Source: Marichromatium gracile
GTDB taxonomy: Bacteria > Pseudomonadota > Gammaproteobacteria > Chromatiales > Chromatiaceae
Reading direction: 5' to 3'
Assembly (NCBI RefSeq): GCF_004343155.1
Contig: NZ_SMDC01000010.1
Span: 62,001 to 126,000 of the forward strand
DNA length: 64,000 nucleotides
Shown here: positions 12,301 to 21,948 of the stretch, one piece after another
How the letters are laid out: every line of letters begins with the position of its first letter
How positions within the stretch are numbered: position 1 is the first letter of the stretch
The notes under the pieces: model-generated
Seen by the model: only the letters and a program-made list of their open reading frames with translations
Database searches by the model: none
What the model was told of the DNA's origin: nothing
Made by a program: the position numbers and the translations under genes

Positions 12301-14679
12301 CGCGCGCACCTGCAGCGTCAGCGCCAGCGGTCTGGTGGAGGGGTCGAGTTCGGGGAGCACCAACGGCATCCGCGCCCGGCCGGCGGCATCGGCGCGACGC
12401 GTCGGCAGCGCCGCGCCGAGCGGGGTGAAGTCCTCGTCGGTGAGACCGAAGCGGAACCCGGGCGCGGCCTCGAGCTGATCGCGGGCGACCACCCGCAGCT
12501 CACCGTCGAGCTGCAGGCCCGCGCCCGGGGCACCGTAGCGATAGCGCGCCTCCAGCCCGAGATCGGGCAGCGCGGCGGGGTCGAGCGGACCGGGCGGCAG
12601 CTCGGCGACGAGATCGACGCGCTCGGGGACGAAGTCCTCGACCAGGAAGGCCACCTCGGCCAGCGCCGGGCCCTCGGGGTCGGCGTGGAGACGGGCGCGC
12701 CAGGTGCCGTGCATGGCGGTGTCGGCGAGCGCGACCTGAGCGCGGTAGGCGCCGCCGCCCTGGTCGTCGAGCCGCTGACGCCGGGCGACATGACCGTCGG
12801 GACGCTCCACCACCAGGGTGGTGGTCAGCCCGGTGACGGCGGCGGCGAGCCGGTCGCGCACCAGCGCGGTGAGCACCACCGACTCGCCCGGACGATAGGC
12901 GCCGCGTTCGCTGCTCAGGAAGACATCGAGCGCGGCGGCGGGCGGGCGCCCGGCGACACCGCGATCGCGCAGGTCGAAGGGGGCGCGGGCGAGATCGAGG
13001 AAGGCGTAATCGCCGGCCGCCTCCTCGGCCTCGGCCACCAGCAGCGCCGGGGCATCGCCGCCGCGACCGCGCAGCAGCCCGGGGGCGAAGCGGGCATAGC
13101 CCGCGGCGTCGCTGCGGGTCTCGCCGAGCACCCGGTCGTTGACCGCGAGCAACCGCAGCCGCACCCCGGCGCGCGGCTCGGCGGTGCCCAGGGCGCGCAC
13201 CAGGACGTGCAGCCCATCGGCGCCGGTGAGCGCGCTCAACCCCAGGTCGGAGACCACGAACCACTGGCTCGCCAGCGACTCGTCACGCTCGGCGGACAGC
13301 TCCTGCGGGCGTGCGGTAAGCAGATAGACCCCCGGCTCGAAGCGCTCGACCAGGGCGTCGAGCGGGATGCCGGTGCTCACCTCCTGGTTGCGACGGGCAT
13401 CGACCGCGACGCTGCCCGACCACAGCGCCGAGCCCAGACGCTCGGCGATGCGCTCGCGCGACCAGCGATCGAGCTGGCGCTCGAACAGGCCCTCGGCGCG
13501 CACCTGGGTGAGCGCGCGGTCGTCGACCCGGTAGAGCTCGAGCGCCAGACGCGCGCTGTTGACCGAGACCACCGGCAGACGCGCGCCGCTGCCGCGCGGC
13601 AGGACATAGGCGCGCGACTGGAAGCGGGCGAGCGGGGCGCGATCGCGGACATAGAGGTCGAGCTCGACGTCCCTGGCCAGTACCTCACCGGTGGCACTCG
13701 GCAACCCGGCGCGCAGCCGCACCCGATAGCCCTGGCCATGACGTACGCCATCGAGACAGAGCTGGTCGCGCTCGGGTTGGAGGGCGAGGTCGGGGTCGCC
13801 CTCGACGCGCACGAAGTCGTCGATCTCGGCACGGTCGCGGGCGAGCGGTTCGCTGAAGCGGACACAGACCCTGGGGGCGGCGGCATCGGCGTCGATGGCG
13901 TGATCGAGCACCCGGAAGCCGTGTTCGGCGAGCAGGCGGGCGTATTCGGCGCGCAGCGTCGCATCCTCGTGCAGGGCGAGCGCGGCGCGGGTGGCGCGGA
14001 TCGCCTCGGGCCACGACTCGCGCGCGGCGAAGGCGCGCCCGAGCAGGGCGAGCGTGGCACCGTCCTCCGGGGCCAGGCGCGCGGCGGCGAGCGCGGCGGC
14101 AAGCGCCTCGTCGCGCGCGCGCCAGTCGTTCGCGGCCGCGACCAGCGCGGTCTCGGCCAAGGCGCGCCACGCCGCCGCATCCGCCGGGGCCAGCCGCAAC
14201 AGCGCGCGCAGTCGCGCCCGACGCTGCGCCGAGGTCTCGCCCGGTGCCGCCCGCGCCAACGTCGCCAGTCCCTGGCCGGGGGGCGCTTCGAGCGCCAGGG
14301 CGCGCGCCTGCTCGCGAGCGAGGGCACGGGCATCGGGGGGGATGAAGGCGAGCGTCTCGGGCAGGGCCCCGGGGTCGTCCCAGAGCAGCTCCGGACGATA
14401 GCCCGAGCGCGCCCCCGGCGCAGCGCGCGCCTCGCCGGGAGCGGATTTGAGGAAGCACCAGCCGGAGCGCTGGTCGTAGGTGAAGGCGAGACAGTCGGGA
14501 TCGTCGGCGCAGGCGCGCTCGCAACCATCGAGCGGGACCGACTCCAGGGTGCGCAGGTCGGCACCGAAATAATCCACGCCGGGACTGTGCACCAGCCCCT
14601 GAGCGACGACACCACTGCTCACCAACAACCAGGGGAGCAGCAGCGCGATCGCGTGCGGCAATCGGATCGAGCCCAGCAT
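9301..14679 (-). CDS. Bacterial alpha-2-macroglobulin with N-terminal PAN/Apple-like domain
   Basis: A 1792-residue periplasmic protein of the alpha-2-macroglobulin family, thought to trap attacking proteases. An N-terminal signal sequence (about 1-26) is followed by a cysteine-rich PAN/Apple-like module (about 30-78, CERACADDPDCLAFTYD). MG-type beta domains come next. The thioester motif is intact as CTEQ (Cys1360, Gln1363) within an alpha/alpha toroid region (DAYVSDFLVRA, FSHGGESLAYALA). Residues about 88-230 are Ala/Arg-rich helices. Length is near the large YfhM-like class. It is cotranscribed with pbpC, in line with the idea that it guards the periplasm when the wall is breached. Confidence 0.94.
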   Translation of the reverse strand: MLGSIRLPHAIALLLPWLLVSSGVVAQGLVHSPGVDYFGADLRTLESVPLDGCERACADDPDCLAFTYDQRSGWCFLKSAPGEARAAPGARSGYRPELLWDDPGALPETLAFIPPDARALAREQARALALEAPPGQGLATLARAAPGETSAQRRARLRALLRLAPADAAAWRALAETALVAAANDWRARDEALAAALAAARLAPEDGATLALLGRAFAARESWPEAIRATRAALALHEDATLRAEYARLLAEHGFRVLDHAIDADAAAPRVCVRFSEPLARDRAEIDDFVRVEGDPDLALQPERDQLCLDGVRHGQGYRVRLRAGLPSATGEVLARDVELDLYVRDRAPLARFQSRAYVLPRGSGARLPVVSVNSARLALELYRVDDRALTQVRAEGLFERQLDRWSRERIAERLGSALWSGSVAVDARRNQEVSTGIPLDALVERFEPGVYLLTARPQELSAERDESLASQWFVVSDLGLSALTGADGLHVLVRALGTAEPRAGVRLRLLAVNDRVLGETRSDAAGYARFAPGLLRGRGGDAPALLVAEAEEAAGDYAFLDLARAPFDLRDRGVAGRPPAAALDVFLSSERGAYRPGESVVLTALVRDRLAAAVTGLTTTLVVERPDGHVARRQRLDDQGGGAYRAQVALADTAMHGTWRARLHADPEGPALAEVAFLVEDFVPERVDLVAELPPGPLDPAALPDLGLEARYRYGAPGAGLQLDGELRVVARDQLEAAPGFRFGLTDEDFTPLGAALPTRRADAAGRARMPLVLPELDPSTRPLALTLQVRASEDGARPVERRLTRALRDPAPRLGARALFDDRVESGASAAFELIALDPSGERIAVEHARWTLARLETRFQWYRLDDRWRYEPIVTSRRVASGELALDAETPARLETAVDWGSYRLTVEDGAGRALPVALDFDAGWTTAPGREDTPDLLGVTLDRPGYAVGERARVRLEPRFAGTATVLVVGERLLARRQVEVPAEGLTLELPVETDWGAGAYVCVLLHRPLDTAAGRMPGRAIGLRWAAVDPGARRLGVAIEAPALARPRAPLEVTLQVAGATPEEPVHVTLAAVDTGILALTDHPTPAPNDWYFGQRRLGTEIRDLYGRLIDPFGATPGVVRSGGDGGILERRAPPPTEPLLALQSAILEVDAEGRARVRLALPQFEGRVRLAAMAWSADGVGHAARELLVRDPVSVRASLPALLAPGDRSRLGLELTAFEGVSGPARVEVTAAGPLQVPVEARGHDVMLAPGAPVALDLPLSATATGEGALRVRLVPPVGAPIERRFALEVRDQRAATLSRRWHRLAPGERWRPAADALAGLAPAGASLVLADAAMTGIDVAGPLLALDRYPYRCTEQRVSRALPLLALAERARALEAPREVAARLTETLAEVLASQRADGGFGRWGQDGGSAWLDAYVSDFLVRADAHGLAVPAQALALALDNLANQVAYAPEFSHGGESLAYALAVLARAGRADLGDLRYYLDARLEHFATPLARAQLGAALARYGEQERAARAFASAVAMTPPGDADGWREDYGSWLRDRAGVIVLAAESGVALEAPAQLLAGLDLEGALSTQELAWLARAAGVLSRGDDEGVLPLRLDPAALAAAPWIENPGEGPLTLVETRIGVPEGAVVAGGVGYRISRSYHDLDGRALDPAALVQGQQLVVVLDVESSRARRGRLLVVDPLPGGLAIANPRLLGGDAPAGFDWLGETVEWPLHQSFGRDALVVALERDEAAPRRFRLAYRARAVAPGVFALAPARIEDMYRPRLRGWGASGELRVAPPAP

Positions 14680-14716
14680 CAGCGCCTCCCGCCTTGCAGA
14701 TCGGTCGATCCTGGGG

Positions 14717-14745
14717 ACTGTAGCCGTTGCGGGGAAACCGGTAAA
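14717..14745 (-). promoter_or_regulatory. Candidate sigma-70 promoter for the alpha-2-macroglobulin/pbpC operon
   Basis: Read on the minus strand: TTTACC (14745-14740), a 17-bp spacer, then TACAGT (14722-14717), 4/6 matches each. The predicted leader is about 30 nt and ends in a GGGAGG-containing ribosome-binding site before the ATG at 14679. Confidence 0.4.
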
Positions 14746-14933
14746 GACGACGCGGACGATGACGAGGGTCGCGGATGCCCGAATGCGCGCGCGGATGTCA
14801 CAACCCCTTAAACTTAGTTTCGGTAAGGGTTAAGATCCAGGACGCTTGACGCAATCGATGGCTTGAGGGGCGTTATCGATCCGGCCATCGGCCACTCACC
14901 ACACAGTACCCGTACTCGCAAGGAGGGTCAGTC

Positions 14934-15566
14934 GTGTCAAAGTCAGCAGCCTCGTCCGAGGTCAAGTCCAAGCAGTCCCAGTCCCCACTGATGGTCGCCA
15001 TCCTGCCATCGGTCTTCCTCTACATCGCCGCGGTGGTCCTGGTGTTCTTCGCCCGCGAGGACTTCGCCGCCACCACCCAGTACTGGGAGTTCTTCATCCC
15101 GGTGGTCGCCTTCATCTCGATCCTCTCGGGATGGAGTCAGGCCTACGCCTTCGACCGCTCGCGCTTCTTCTACCTGATCAAACAGCTGCTGCACTGGGGC
15201 GCGCTCGGCGGCCTGCTGTGGCTGTTCTACGACCACGGCATCCGCGACGCGCTCAGCGCCGAGCAGTACAACCTGGTGCAGCTCTATCTGCTCGGCCTCG
15301 CCGCGCTGATCGCCGGACTCTATCTCGACACCAAGATGCTGTTCTTCGGCGCCTTCATCGCCTGCTGCGCTTACCTGCTGGCCGACCCGGCCAACAGCGC
15401 CGTCCTCACCTCGGTGGGTGATGCCTTCGGCATCGAGAACGCTCAGGACAAGCCGATGACCATGATCATCGCCGCCGCCCTGGCCGCCTTCGTCGCCAAC
15501 CTCTTCGTGCTGATCGCCATGCGTGGGGCCGTCATGGCCAAGCGCGGACGCACCGCACGCGGCTGA
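14934..15566 (+). CDS. Multi-pass membrane protein of unknown function (paralogue of the 46863-47411 gene)
   Basis: A 210-residue hydrophobic protein with about six predicted transmembrane segments (about 18-38, 48-66, 85-101, 114-130, 131-150, 176-196). A cytoplasmic-looking Lys/Ser-rich N-terminus and a basic C-terminus frame it. The start is a GTG at 14934 preceded by a strong AAGGAGGG site. I do not recognise a named family. The pattern of FLYxAAV, YWxFFIP, GW, LLHWGAL and LLGLAALIAGLY matches the other small membrane protein in this window. It stands alone, with a terminator-like hairpin downstream at 15579-15610. No catalytic motif is seen. Confidence 0.8.
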   Translation: MSKSAASSEVKSKQSQSPLMVAILPSVFLYIAAVVLVFFAREDFAATTQYWEFFIPVVAFISILSGWSQAYAFDRSRFFYLIKQLLHWGALGGLLWLFYDHGIRDALSAEQYNLVQLYLLGLAALIAGLYLDTKMLFFGAFIACCAYLLADPANSAVLTSVGDAFGIENAQDKPMTMIIAAALAAFVANLFVLIAMRGAVMAKRGRTARG

Positions 15567-15578
15567 AACGCCATGCCA

Positions 15579-15610
15579 ACCGTCTCGTCCCGATTCATGG
15601 ACGAGACGGT
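15579..15610. terminator. Perfect 12-bp hairpin between convergent genes
   Basis: Arms ACCGTCTCGTCC (15579-15590) and GGACGAGACGGT (15599-15610) with an 8-nt loop. It lies after the plus-strand membrane-protein gene and after the minus-strand tRNA-Leu, so it could stop transcription both ways. There is no U-tract on either side, so classic intrinsic termination is not certain. Confidence 0.5.
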
Positions 15611-15706
15611 CCGAAGCGGGTCGCGGTCGCAACGACAGGGGCAACGGCTGGATCCGCCACGCACGGACGTACCAGGGGGTTGGGTCGACAGAGAGATAGA
15701 GGCGGA

Positions 15707-15791
15707 TGGTGCCCGGGGCGGGACTCGAACCCGCATGACCGAGGTCGAGGGATTTTAAGTCCCCTGCGTCTACCAGTTTCGCCACCCGGGC
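15707..15791 (-). tRNA. tRNA-Leu (anticodon TAA)
   Basis: 85 nt including an encoded CCA. Acceptor stem GCCCGGG/CCCGGGC, anticodon loop CTTAAAA (anticodon TAA), a long variable arm as expected for a class II leucine tRNA, and a T-arm with GGTTCGAGTCC. Downstream of tRNA-Cys on the same strand. Confidence 0.97.
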
Positions 15792-15848
15792 GGGTGCGGG
15801 ACAGTGGACTGTCCTAGCTTGATCTCGACGGGGACTACGGGAAAGGAA

Positions 15849-15922
15849 TGGAGGCTGAGCCCGGAATCGAACCGAGGTACACGGCTTTGCAGGCCGCTGC
15901 ATAACCACTCTGCCACTCAGCC
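15849..15922 (-). tRNA. tRNA-Cys (anticodon GCA)
   Basis: 74 nt including CCA. Acceptor stem GGCTGAG/CTCAGCC, anticodon loop CTGCAAA (GCA), and discriminator base U, the known identity element for cysteine. A good promoter lies just upstream (15934-15962), so it probably heads a two-tRNA transcript with tRNA-Leu. Confidence 0.97.
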
Positions 15923-15933
15923 AGAGAACGCGC

Positions 15934-15962
15934 AGTATAAAGACTTGCCGGGGTCTTGTCAC
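15934..15962 (-). promoter_or_regulatory. Sigma-70 promoter for the tRNA-Cys/tRNA-Leu transcript
   Basis: Minus strand: GTGACA (15962-15957), a 17-bp spacer, TATACT (15939-15934), 5/6 matches for each box. The start point would fall about 5 nt before the tRNA-Cys 5' end. It sits just after proB, so the tRNAs need not depend on the proB transcript. Confidence 0.7.
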
Positions 15963-16007
15963 CCCCCATTTTGATGTCCGGCCTGCGCACCGCCGAACAA
16001 CCGGCCT

Positions 16008-17132
16008 TCAGAGCAATACCAAGTTGTCGCGGTGGATCAGCTCGTCGTCGTCGACATAGCCGAGGATCTCGGCGAAGCGATGCGATGAGCGCCCCTGGAT
16101 GCGGCGCGTCGCCTCGGCGTCGTAGTTGACCAGGCCGCGCGCGACCTCCCTGCCCTGCTCATCGACACAGGCGACCACCTCACCGCGCTCGAAGGCGCCG
16201 TGGACCGCCCGCACCCCGACGGCCAGCAGGCTGGTACCCTGCTCGCGCAGCGCCCGCACCGCACCGGCGTCGAGCACCAGCCGACCACGCACCTGCAGTT
16301 GACCGGCGATCCACTGCTTGCGCGCCGCCTGCGGCCCCTGGAAGGGGATCAGCAGGGTGCCGATCGACTCACCCGCACCGATCCGCTCCAACACCCGCTC
16401 GCCGCGACCGGGGGCGATCACCGTCGGGGTGCCGGAACGGGCGGCGAGCCGCGCCGCGCGGACCTTGGTGACCATGCCACCGGTGCCCAGGCCCGAGCCA
16501 CTGCCGCCGGCGACCTGATCGAGCATGGGGTCGTCGACCCAGGTCTCGGTGATCAGGCGCGCCTCGGGATTGTTGCGCGGATCCTGGTCGAAGATGCCGT
16601 CCTGGTCGGTGAGCAGCACCAACAGATCGGCCTCGATCAGGTTGGCGACCAGCGCGGCGAGGGTGTCGTTGTCACCGAAACGCAGCTCGTCGTTGGCGAC
16701 GGTGTCGTTCTCGTTGATCACCGGCACCACACCGTGACGGATCAGGGTGCGCAGGGTACTGCGGGCGTTGAGATAGCGCACCCGGTTGGAGAGGTCGTCA
16801 CGGGTGAGCAGCACCTGGGCGGTGTGCCGGCCATGATCGCGAAAGCAGTCCTCGTAGGCGCGCACCAGCCCCATCTGGCCGATCGCGGCGGCCGCCTGCA
16901 ACTCGTGCAGCGCACCGGGGCGCTCGCGCCACCCCATCCGCGCCATGCCCTCGGCGACCGCTCCCGAGGAGACCAACACGACCTCGGCACCGGCACCATG
17001 ACGGGCGGCCATCTGCGCCACCCAGGGTTCGAGCAGGTCGCGTCCGACGCCGCGACCGTCACGGGTCAGCAGGGTACTGCCGATCTTGACCACCCAGCGG
17101 CGGGTCCCGGGGAGTTCCTCGCGCGAGATCAT
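16008..17132 (-). CDS. proB: Glutamate 5-kinase
   Basis: First step of proline synthesis: ATP-dependent phosphorylation of glutamate to gamma-glutamyl phosphate. The 374-residue protein has the amino-acid-kinase domain ([10 protein letters not shown] at about 14-23, [10 protein letters not shown] near 55, INENDTVA near 139, [12 protein letters not shown] near 215) and a C-terminal PUA domain (about 280-374), the usual two-domain bacterial form. It starts 6 bp after obgE ends, so obgE-proB is a transcription unit. Confidence 0.97.
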   Translation of the reverse strand: MISREELPGTRRWVVKIGSTLLTRDGRGVGRDLLEPWVAQMAARHGAGAEVVLVSSGAVAEGMARMGWRERPGALHELQAAAAIGQMGLVRAYEDCFRDHGRHTAQVLLTRDDLSNRVRYLNARSTLRTLIRHGVVPVINENDTVANDELRFGDNDTLAALVANLIEADLLVLLTDQDGIFDQDPRNNPEARLITETWVDDPMLDQVAGGSGSGLGTGGMVTKVRAARLAARSGTPTVIAPGRGERVLERIGAGESIGTLLIPFQGPQAARKQWIAGQLQVRGRLVLDAGAVRALREQGTSLLAVGVRAVHGAFERGEVVACVDEQGREVARGLVNYDAEATRRIQGRSSHRFAEILGYVDDDELIHRDNLVLL

Positions 17133-17138
17133 GGTCGA

Positions 17139-18327
<1,189 letters not shown>

Positions 18328-18376
18328 GCGCGGTCTCCACGGAAGGCGCGGGGCCAGGGCTGGACCCGCTCGCGGA

Positions 18377-18634
18377 TCAGGCGCCTTCCACGGTGACGAA
18401 CTTACGCTTCTGCGGACCCTTGGTGACGAACTTCACGACACCGTCGGTCAGGGCGTAGAGGGTGTGGTCGCGACCACAGCCAACGTTCACACCGTCGTGG
18501 AACTGGGTACCGCGCTGACGCACGATGATGGCGCCGGCGCTGACACGCTGACCACCGAAGACCTTGACGCCAAGGCGCTTGGACTCTGAATCGCGGCCGT
18601 TACGCGAACTACCGCCTGCTTTCTTGTGTGCCAT
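18377..18634 (-). CDS. rpmA: 50S ribosomal protein L27
   Basis: 85 residues, full length. The N-terminus [20 protein letters not shown] is that of L27, and [14 protein letters not shown] follows at about 48-61. L27 reaches into the peptidyl transferase centre of the 50S subunit. Only 13 bp separate it from rplU; the two form an operon that ends at the terminator at 18298-18327. Confidence 0.98.
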   Translation of the reverse strand: MAHKKAGGSSRNGRDSESKRLGVKVFGGQRVSAGAIIVRQRGTQFHDGVNVGCGRDHTLYALTDGVVKFVTKGPQKRKFVTVEGA

Positions 18635-18647
18635 CGGTAATCTCTCC

Positions 18648-18959
18648 TCAGCCGGCGTTGATGCCAGTGATCTTGAGCGACGTGAACCACTGGCGGTGGC
18701 CCTGACGCTTCATGTGGTGCTTGCGACGACGGAACTTGATGATCGAGACCTTGTCGCCACGACCGTGCGACTCGACCACGGCGCTCACCTTGCTGCCTTC
18801 GACGAAGGGCTTGCCGACCTTGATGGTCTCGCCGTCGGCGACCATCAGCACCTCGAAGTCGACGTTGGAACCTTCCTCGGCGGCGAGCTTCTCGACCTTG
18901 AGTGTGTCGCCTTCCGAAACCCGGTATTGTTTTCCACCGGTTTGAATGACCGCGTACAT
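18648..18959 (-). CDS. rplU: 50S ribosomal protein L21
   Basis: 103 residues starting at [14 protein letters not shown], the standard L21 N-terminus, with [16 protein letters not shown] near residue 80. L21 binds 23S rRNA in the large subunit. The frame is open further upstream, but the ATG at 18959 is where family similarity begins. First gene of rplU-rpmA, with a good promoter at 19034-19063. Confidence 0.98.
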   Translation of the reverse strand: MYAVIQTGGKQYRVSEGDTLKVEKLAAEEGSNVDFEVLMVADGETIKVGKPFVEGSKVSAVVESHGRGDKVSIIKFRRRKHHMKRQGHRQWFTSLKITGINAG

Positions 18960-19033
18960 GATCAGCAGATCCCCAGAATAATTCGGAAACAGCCGACGCA
19001 GCTCGCAGCTCCGCGCCGGAACAAAGAAGCGGA

Positions 19034-19063
19034 ATCCTACCGCGAAGCCATGACGTGCGTCAA
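19034..19063 (-). promoter_or_regulatory. Sigma-70 promoter for rplU-rpmA
   Basis: Minus strand: TTGACG (19063-19058), an 18-bp spacer, TAGGAT (19039-19034). The -35 box matches 5/6 and the -10 box 4/6. The leader would be about 70 nt. Consistent with a strong ribosomal-protein promoter. Confidence 0.6.
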
Positions 19064-19311
19064 CGTCGATGCCTCTCCGAATGTGACGGCGCACCATCGC
19101 CGCCCGGTCGAGACTTGACGCGCCAGGGCGCAGTTGGCAGATTGGACGGAGAAACGGCTGACTCCTGGTCCTTGAACGGGAGGCGGTCGCCCAGGGCCCG
19201 GCAACACCAGGCGGCGTCCTCAGGGCCGCAGGATCCGAGACACCCCGGACCTGCCAGTACACCCGTTTCCGTTGCCGTGGGAGGACGCACGTATCGCGTT
19301 CCGCGACCTCC

Positions 19312-19340
19312 TTGACAGCTCGGTGCCTCGCACCTAGCAT
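19312..19340 (+). promoter_or_regulatory. Sigma-70 promoter for ispB
   Basis: TTGACA (perfect -35, 19312-19317), a 17-bp spacer, TAGCAT (19335-19340). The start point would be about 25 nt before the ispB ATG. It faces away from the rplU promoter in a 413-bp divergent gap; between the two promoters (19064-19311) I see nothing else. Confidence 0.7.
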
Positions 19341-19372
19341 CCGCCGTCACTATCGATAGACCCCGCATACGA

Positions 19373-20341
19373 ATGGACCTCTCCACGATTCGACACCCCG
19401 TCGCCGACGACTCGAAGGCGGTGGACGCCCTGATCCTGCGTCGGCTCGAGTCCGATGTCGTACTGATCAACCAGATCGGTCACTACATCGTCAACAGCGG
19501 CGGCAAGCGACTGCGTCCGCTCTCCGTGCTGCTCGCGGCCCGCGCCTGCGGCTACAGCGGCGAGCGTCACATCGATCTGGCCGCGATCGTGGAGTTCATC
19601 CATACCTCGACCCTGCTCCACGACGATGTCATCGACAACTCCGAGATGCGTCGCAACCGCGAGACGGCCAACGCCGTCTGGGGCAACGAGGCGAGCGTGC
19701 TGGTCGGCGACTTCCTCTACTCGCGCGCCTTCGAGATGATGGTCGACGTCGGCAGCATGCGGGTGATGGAGGTGCTCGCGCACGCCACCAACCGCATCGC
19801 CGCGGGCGAGGTGCTGCAGCTGCTCAACGCGCGCGACGCCGATACCGACGAGGCGCGCTACATGGAGGTCATCGAGCGCAAAACCGCGACCCTGTTCGCC
19901 GCCGGCACCCGCCTCGGCGCGATCCTTGCCGAGACCACCCCGGAGGTCGAGGCCGCGCTCGCCAGCTATGGGCTCAATCTCGGCATCGCCTTCCAGCTGA
20001 TCGACGACGCGCTCGACTACAGCACCAACAACGAGAGCCTCGACAAGAACGTCGGCGACGACCTCGACGAGGGCAAGCCCACCCTGCCGCTGATCCGCGC
20101 CATGGCCGTCGGCACCGCCGAGCAGCGCGCGATGCTGCGCGACTGCATCGAGCACGGTGGTCGCGAGCGGATCGACGCCGTGATCGAGGCTATTGCATCC
20201 ACCGACGCAATCGCCTATACTGGCGATCTTGCTAAACGGCACGCCCAAAAGGCCCGTGAGGCACTCGAGATCCTCGATCCGAGTCCCGCACGTGATGCCA
20301 TGGCAACGCTGGCAGACTTCGCCGTCAGCCGGTCGTATTAA
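19373..20341 (+). CDS. ispB: Polyprenyl (octaprenyl) diphosphate synthase
   Basis: Makes the long isoprenoid tail of the respiratory and photosynthetic quinones from farnesyl diphosphate and isopentenyl diphosphate. The 322-residue protein has both aspartate-rich motifs of trans-prenyltransferases: DDVID near 83-87 and DDALD near 211-215, with GGKRLRPL near 43-50. Chain length cannot be read with certainty; IspB (C40) is the usual enzyme next to rplU/rpmA in gammaproteobacteria. tRNA-Pro follows 13 bp downstream and probably shares its transcript. Confidence 0.94.
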   Translation: MDLSTIRHPVADDSKAVDALILRRLESDVVLINQIGHYIVNSGGKRLRPLSVLLAARACGYSGERHIDLAAIVEFIHTSTLLHDDVIDNSEMRRNRETANAVWGNEASVLVGDFLYSRAFEMMVDVGSMRVMEVLAHATNRIAAGEVLQLLNARDADTDEARYMEVIERKTATLFAAGTRLGAILAETTPEVEAALASYGLNLGIAFQLIDDALDYSTNNESLDKNVGDDLDEGKPTLPLIRAMAVGTAEQRAMLRDCIEHGGRERIDAVIEAIASTDAIAYTGDLAKRHAQKAREALEILDPSPARDAMATLADFAVSRSY

Positions 20342-20354
20342 GAATTCCCGATAT

Positions 20355-20431
20355 CGGGGTGTAGCTCAGCTTGGTAGAGCGCTGTCTTCGGGAGGCAGAA
20401 GTCGCTGGTTCGAATCCAGTCACCCCGACCA
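20355..20431 (+). tRNA. tRNA-Pro (anticodon CGG)
   Basis: 77 nt including CCA. Acceptor stem CGGGGTG/CACCCCG, anticodon loop TTCGGGA (CGG), T-arm GCTGG-TTCGAAT-CCAGT. It lies 13 bp after ispB and just before an intrinsic terminator. Confidence 0.97.
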
Positions 20432-20449
20432 ATCTCCGCTAGATCAAGA

Positions 20450-20475
20450 AAACCGGCCTCGCGCCGGTTTTTTTG
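20450..20475 (+). terminator. Intrinsic terminator after ispB/tRNA-Pro
   Basis: The stem AACCGGC/GCCGGTT with a short loop is followed by a run of seven T. It is a textbook rho-independent terminator 19 bp after the tRNA. The remaining stretch to 20569 shows nothing further. Confidence 0.9.
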
Positions 20476-20569
20476 TGCCTGCAATCTCTCCATCCCTGCC
20501 CTACCTGCATCAGCACCGGGCCGGGCACGGCTGATCGACCGAGGCGCGCGCCCCGGCCGACCCCGCCCA

Positions 20570-21877
20570 TCAGCGCCCGACCGCACCCACCTGAGGATGA
20601 CGCCAGCGCACATAGAGACTGGCGAACAGCAGCAACAGGTTGATCGTGCCGACCACCGCGAAGGGCGCGCGCGGATCGACATGGTCGAAGAGATAACCGC
20701 CGACCAGGGTGATCAGCAGGATGCCGATCGCGCCGGTGACGTTGAAGGCGCCGAGCACCGAGCCGCGTTGCGCCGTCGGCGCCTCCTGACCGATCAGCGA
20801 CTGTCCGGCGAGAAAGACGCTGATCTGACCGATCCCGAGCAGGATGAAGAAGACGATGCCGATCCGCGCCAGCGGGTCTTCGAGCAGCAAGGGCGCCAGG
20901 TTGCCGAGCGCGGCCAGCCCCATGCATACGGCCATCGCCGAGACCCGGTCGATGCGATCGAGCAGCGGGCCGAGCAACGGCGCCCAGACCAGCGCCGAGA
21001 GCTGGGTGATGACAAAGATCACCGTCCCGGCGAGTACCGCCTCCGGCGTCTCCATCCCCGCCGCCTTGCCGGCCAGCGTGCCCCACAGGATGATGAAGGT
21101 CGCGTTGACCGACTGATCGCCACGCGCGATGAAGGCCGAGGCATAGGCGAGCAGGATGCGCGGATTGCGCGCCTGGGCAAAACCGCTGGCGAACAGGGTA
21201 CGCACGTTCGGACGCTCGTCATGACGCGCCGGCACCCCGGGTTTCAACCCCCAGAAGACCAACACGGCGACCGCCACCGACAGCCCGGCGATGATGAAAT
21301 GGGTCAGGCGACCGGCCTCGACGCCGTCGAAACCGGCATTGGTGAAGACCTTGGGCAGCGCCCCCAGTCCCTGACCGACGATCACCACGCCGAGCCCGCT
21401 GAGCACCCCGACCAACGCCACCAGCTTGCCGCGCGAACGCTCGGCGGGATAGTCGGCGAGCACCGTCGACAGCGCCCCGGCGACCGCCACCACGCCGAGG
21501 GCGTAGATCACCCGAAAGCCGTAGAGCATCTCCACCGAGGTGGCAAGCGGATAGAGCACATAGGTCAGCGCCAGCAGCAGGAAGCCGACACCATAGACGG
21601 TACGCCGCCCGAGGCGGTCCATCAGCACCCCGGCGGGCAGGAACAGCAACAGGGTGACGATCTCGGTGAGGAACACCAGGTTGCCGCTGATGCGGCCCTG
21701 GCTCGACTCGGGGATGCCGAGATGCTCGTTGAGGATATAGGTCTGGCCAATGGAGACGAAGACCATGAGCCCGATCGAGAAGAAGGCCACGACCATGAAG
21801 GTCCAGCCGTGGCGCAGGCTGATCTCGGGGGCAAGATGAATCGGGCCGATACGATGAGTCTTGGCGTGTTCGGACAT
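20570..21877 (-). CDS. Major facilitator superfamily transporter
   Basis: A 435-residue inner-membrane protein with 12 predicted helices and MFS landmarks: the loop 2-3 motif GVLMDRLGRRTVYG near residue 81 and repeated Gly-rich helices (GVLSGLGVVIVGQGLG). The substrate is unknown. I use the ATG at 21877 (MSEHAKTHRIG); a longer frame runs upstream into the repeat tract and is unlikely to be translated. It stands alone between the ispB/tRNA-Pro unit and pdxH, with the GCCAGCC repeat tract directly upstream of its start. Confidence 0.85.
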   Translation of the reverse strand: MSEHAKTHRIGPIHLAPEISLRHGWTFMVVAFFSIGLMVFVSIGQTYILNEHLGIPESSQGRISGNLVFLTEIVTLLLFLPAGVLMDRLGRRTVYGVGFLLLALTYVLYPLATSVEMLYGFRVIYALGVVAVAGALSTVLADYPAERSRGKLVALVGVLSGLGVVIVGQGLGALPKVFTNAGFDGVEAGRLTHFIIAGLSVAVAVLVFWGLKPGVPARHDERPNVRTLFASGFAQARNPRILLAYASAFIARGDQSVNATFIILWGTLAGKAAGMETPEAVLAGTVIFVITQLSALVWAPLLGPLLDRIDRVSAMAVCMGLAALGNLAPLLLEDPLARIGIVFFILLGIGQISVFLAGQSLIGQEAPTAQRGSVLGAFNVTGAIGILLITLVGGYLFDHVDPRAPFAVVGTINLLLLFASLYVRWRHPQVGAVGR

Positions 21878-21948
21878 GGATACTGGGTCTCGGGCCGGCG
21901 CCGGCCGCTCGGTCGGGTTGCAAGAACGAACCGGCATTATTCAGCTTT

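Noticed and set aside
8467-14811. A very long open frame on the plus strand (over 2000 codons) opposite pbpC and the alpha-2-macroglobulin gene
   Set aside because: It is a GC-bias shadow of the minus-strand genes: composition is Arg/Ala/Gly/Gln-rich and low in hydrophobic order, with no domain, while the minus strand encodes two clear protein families.
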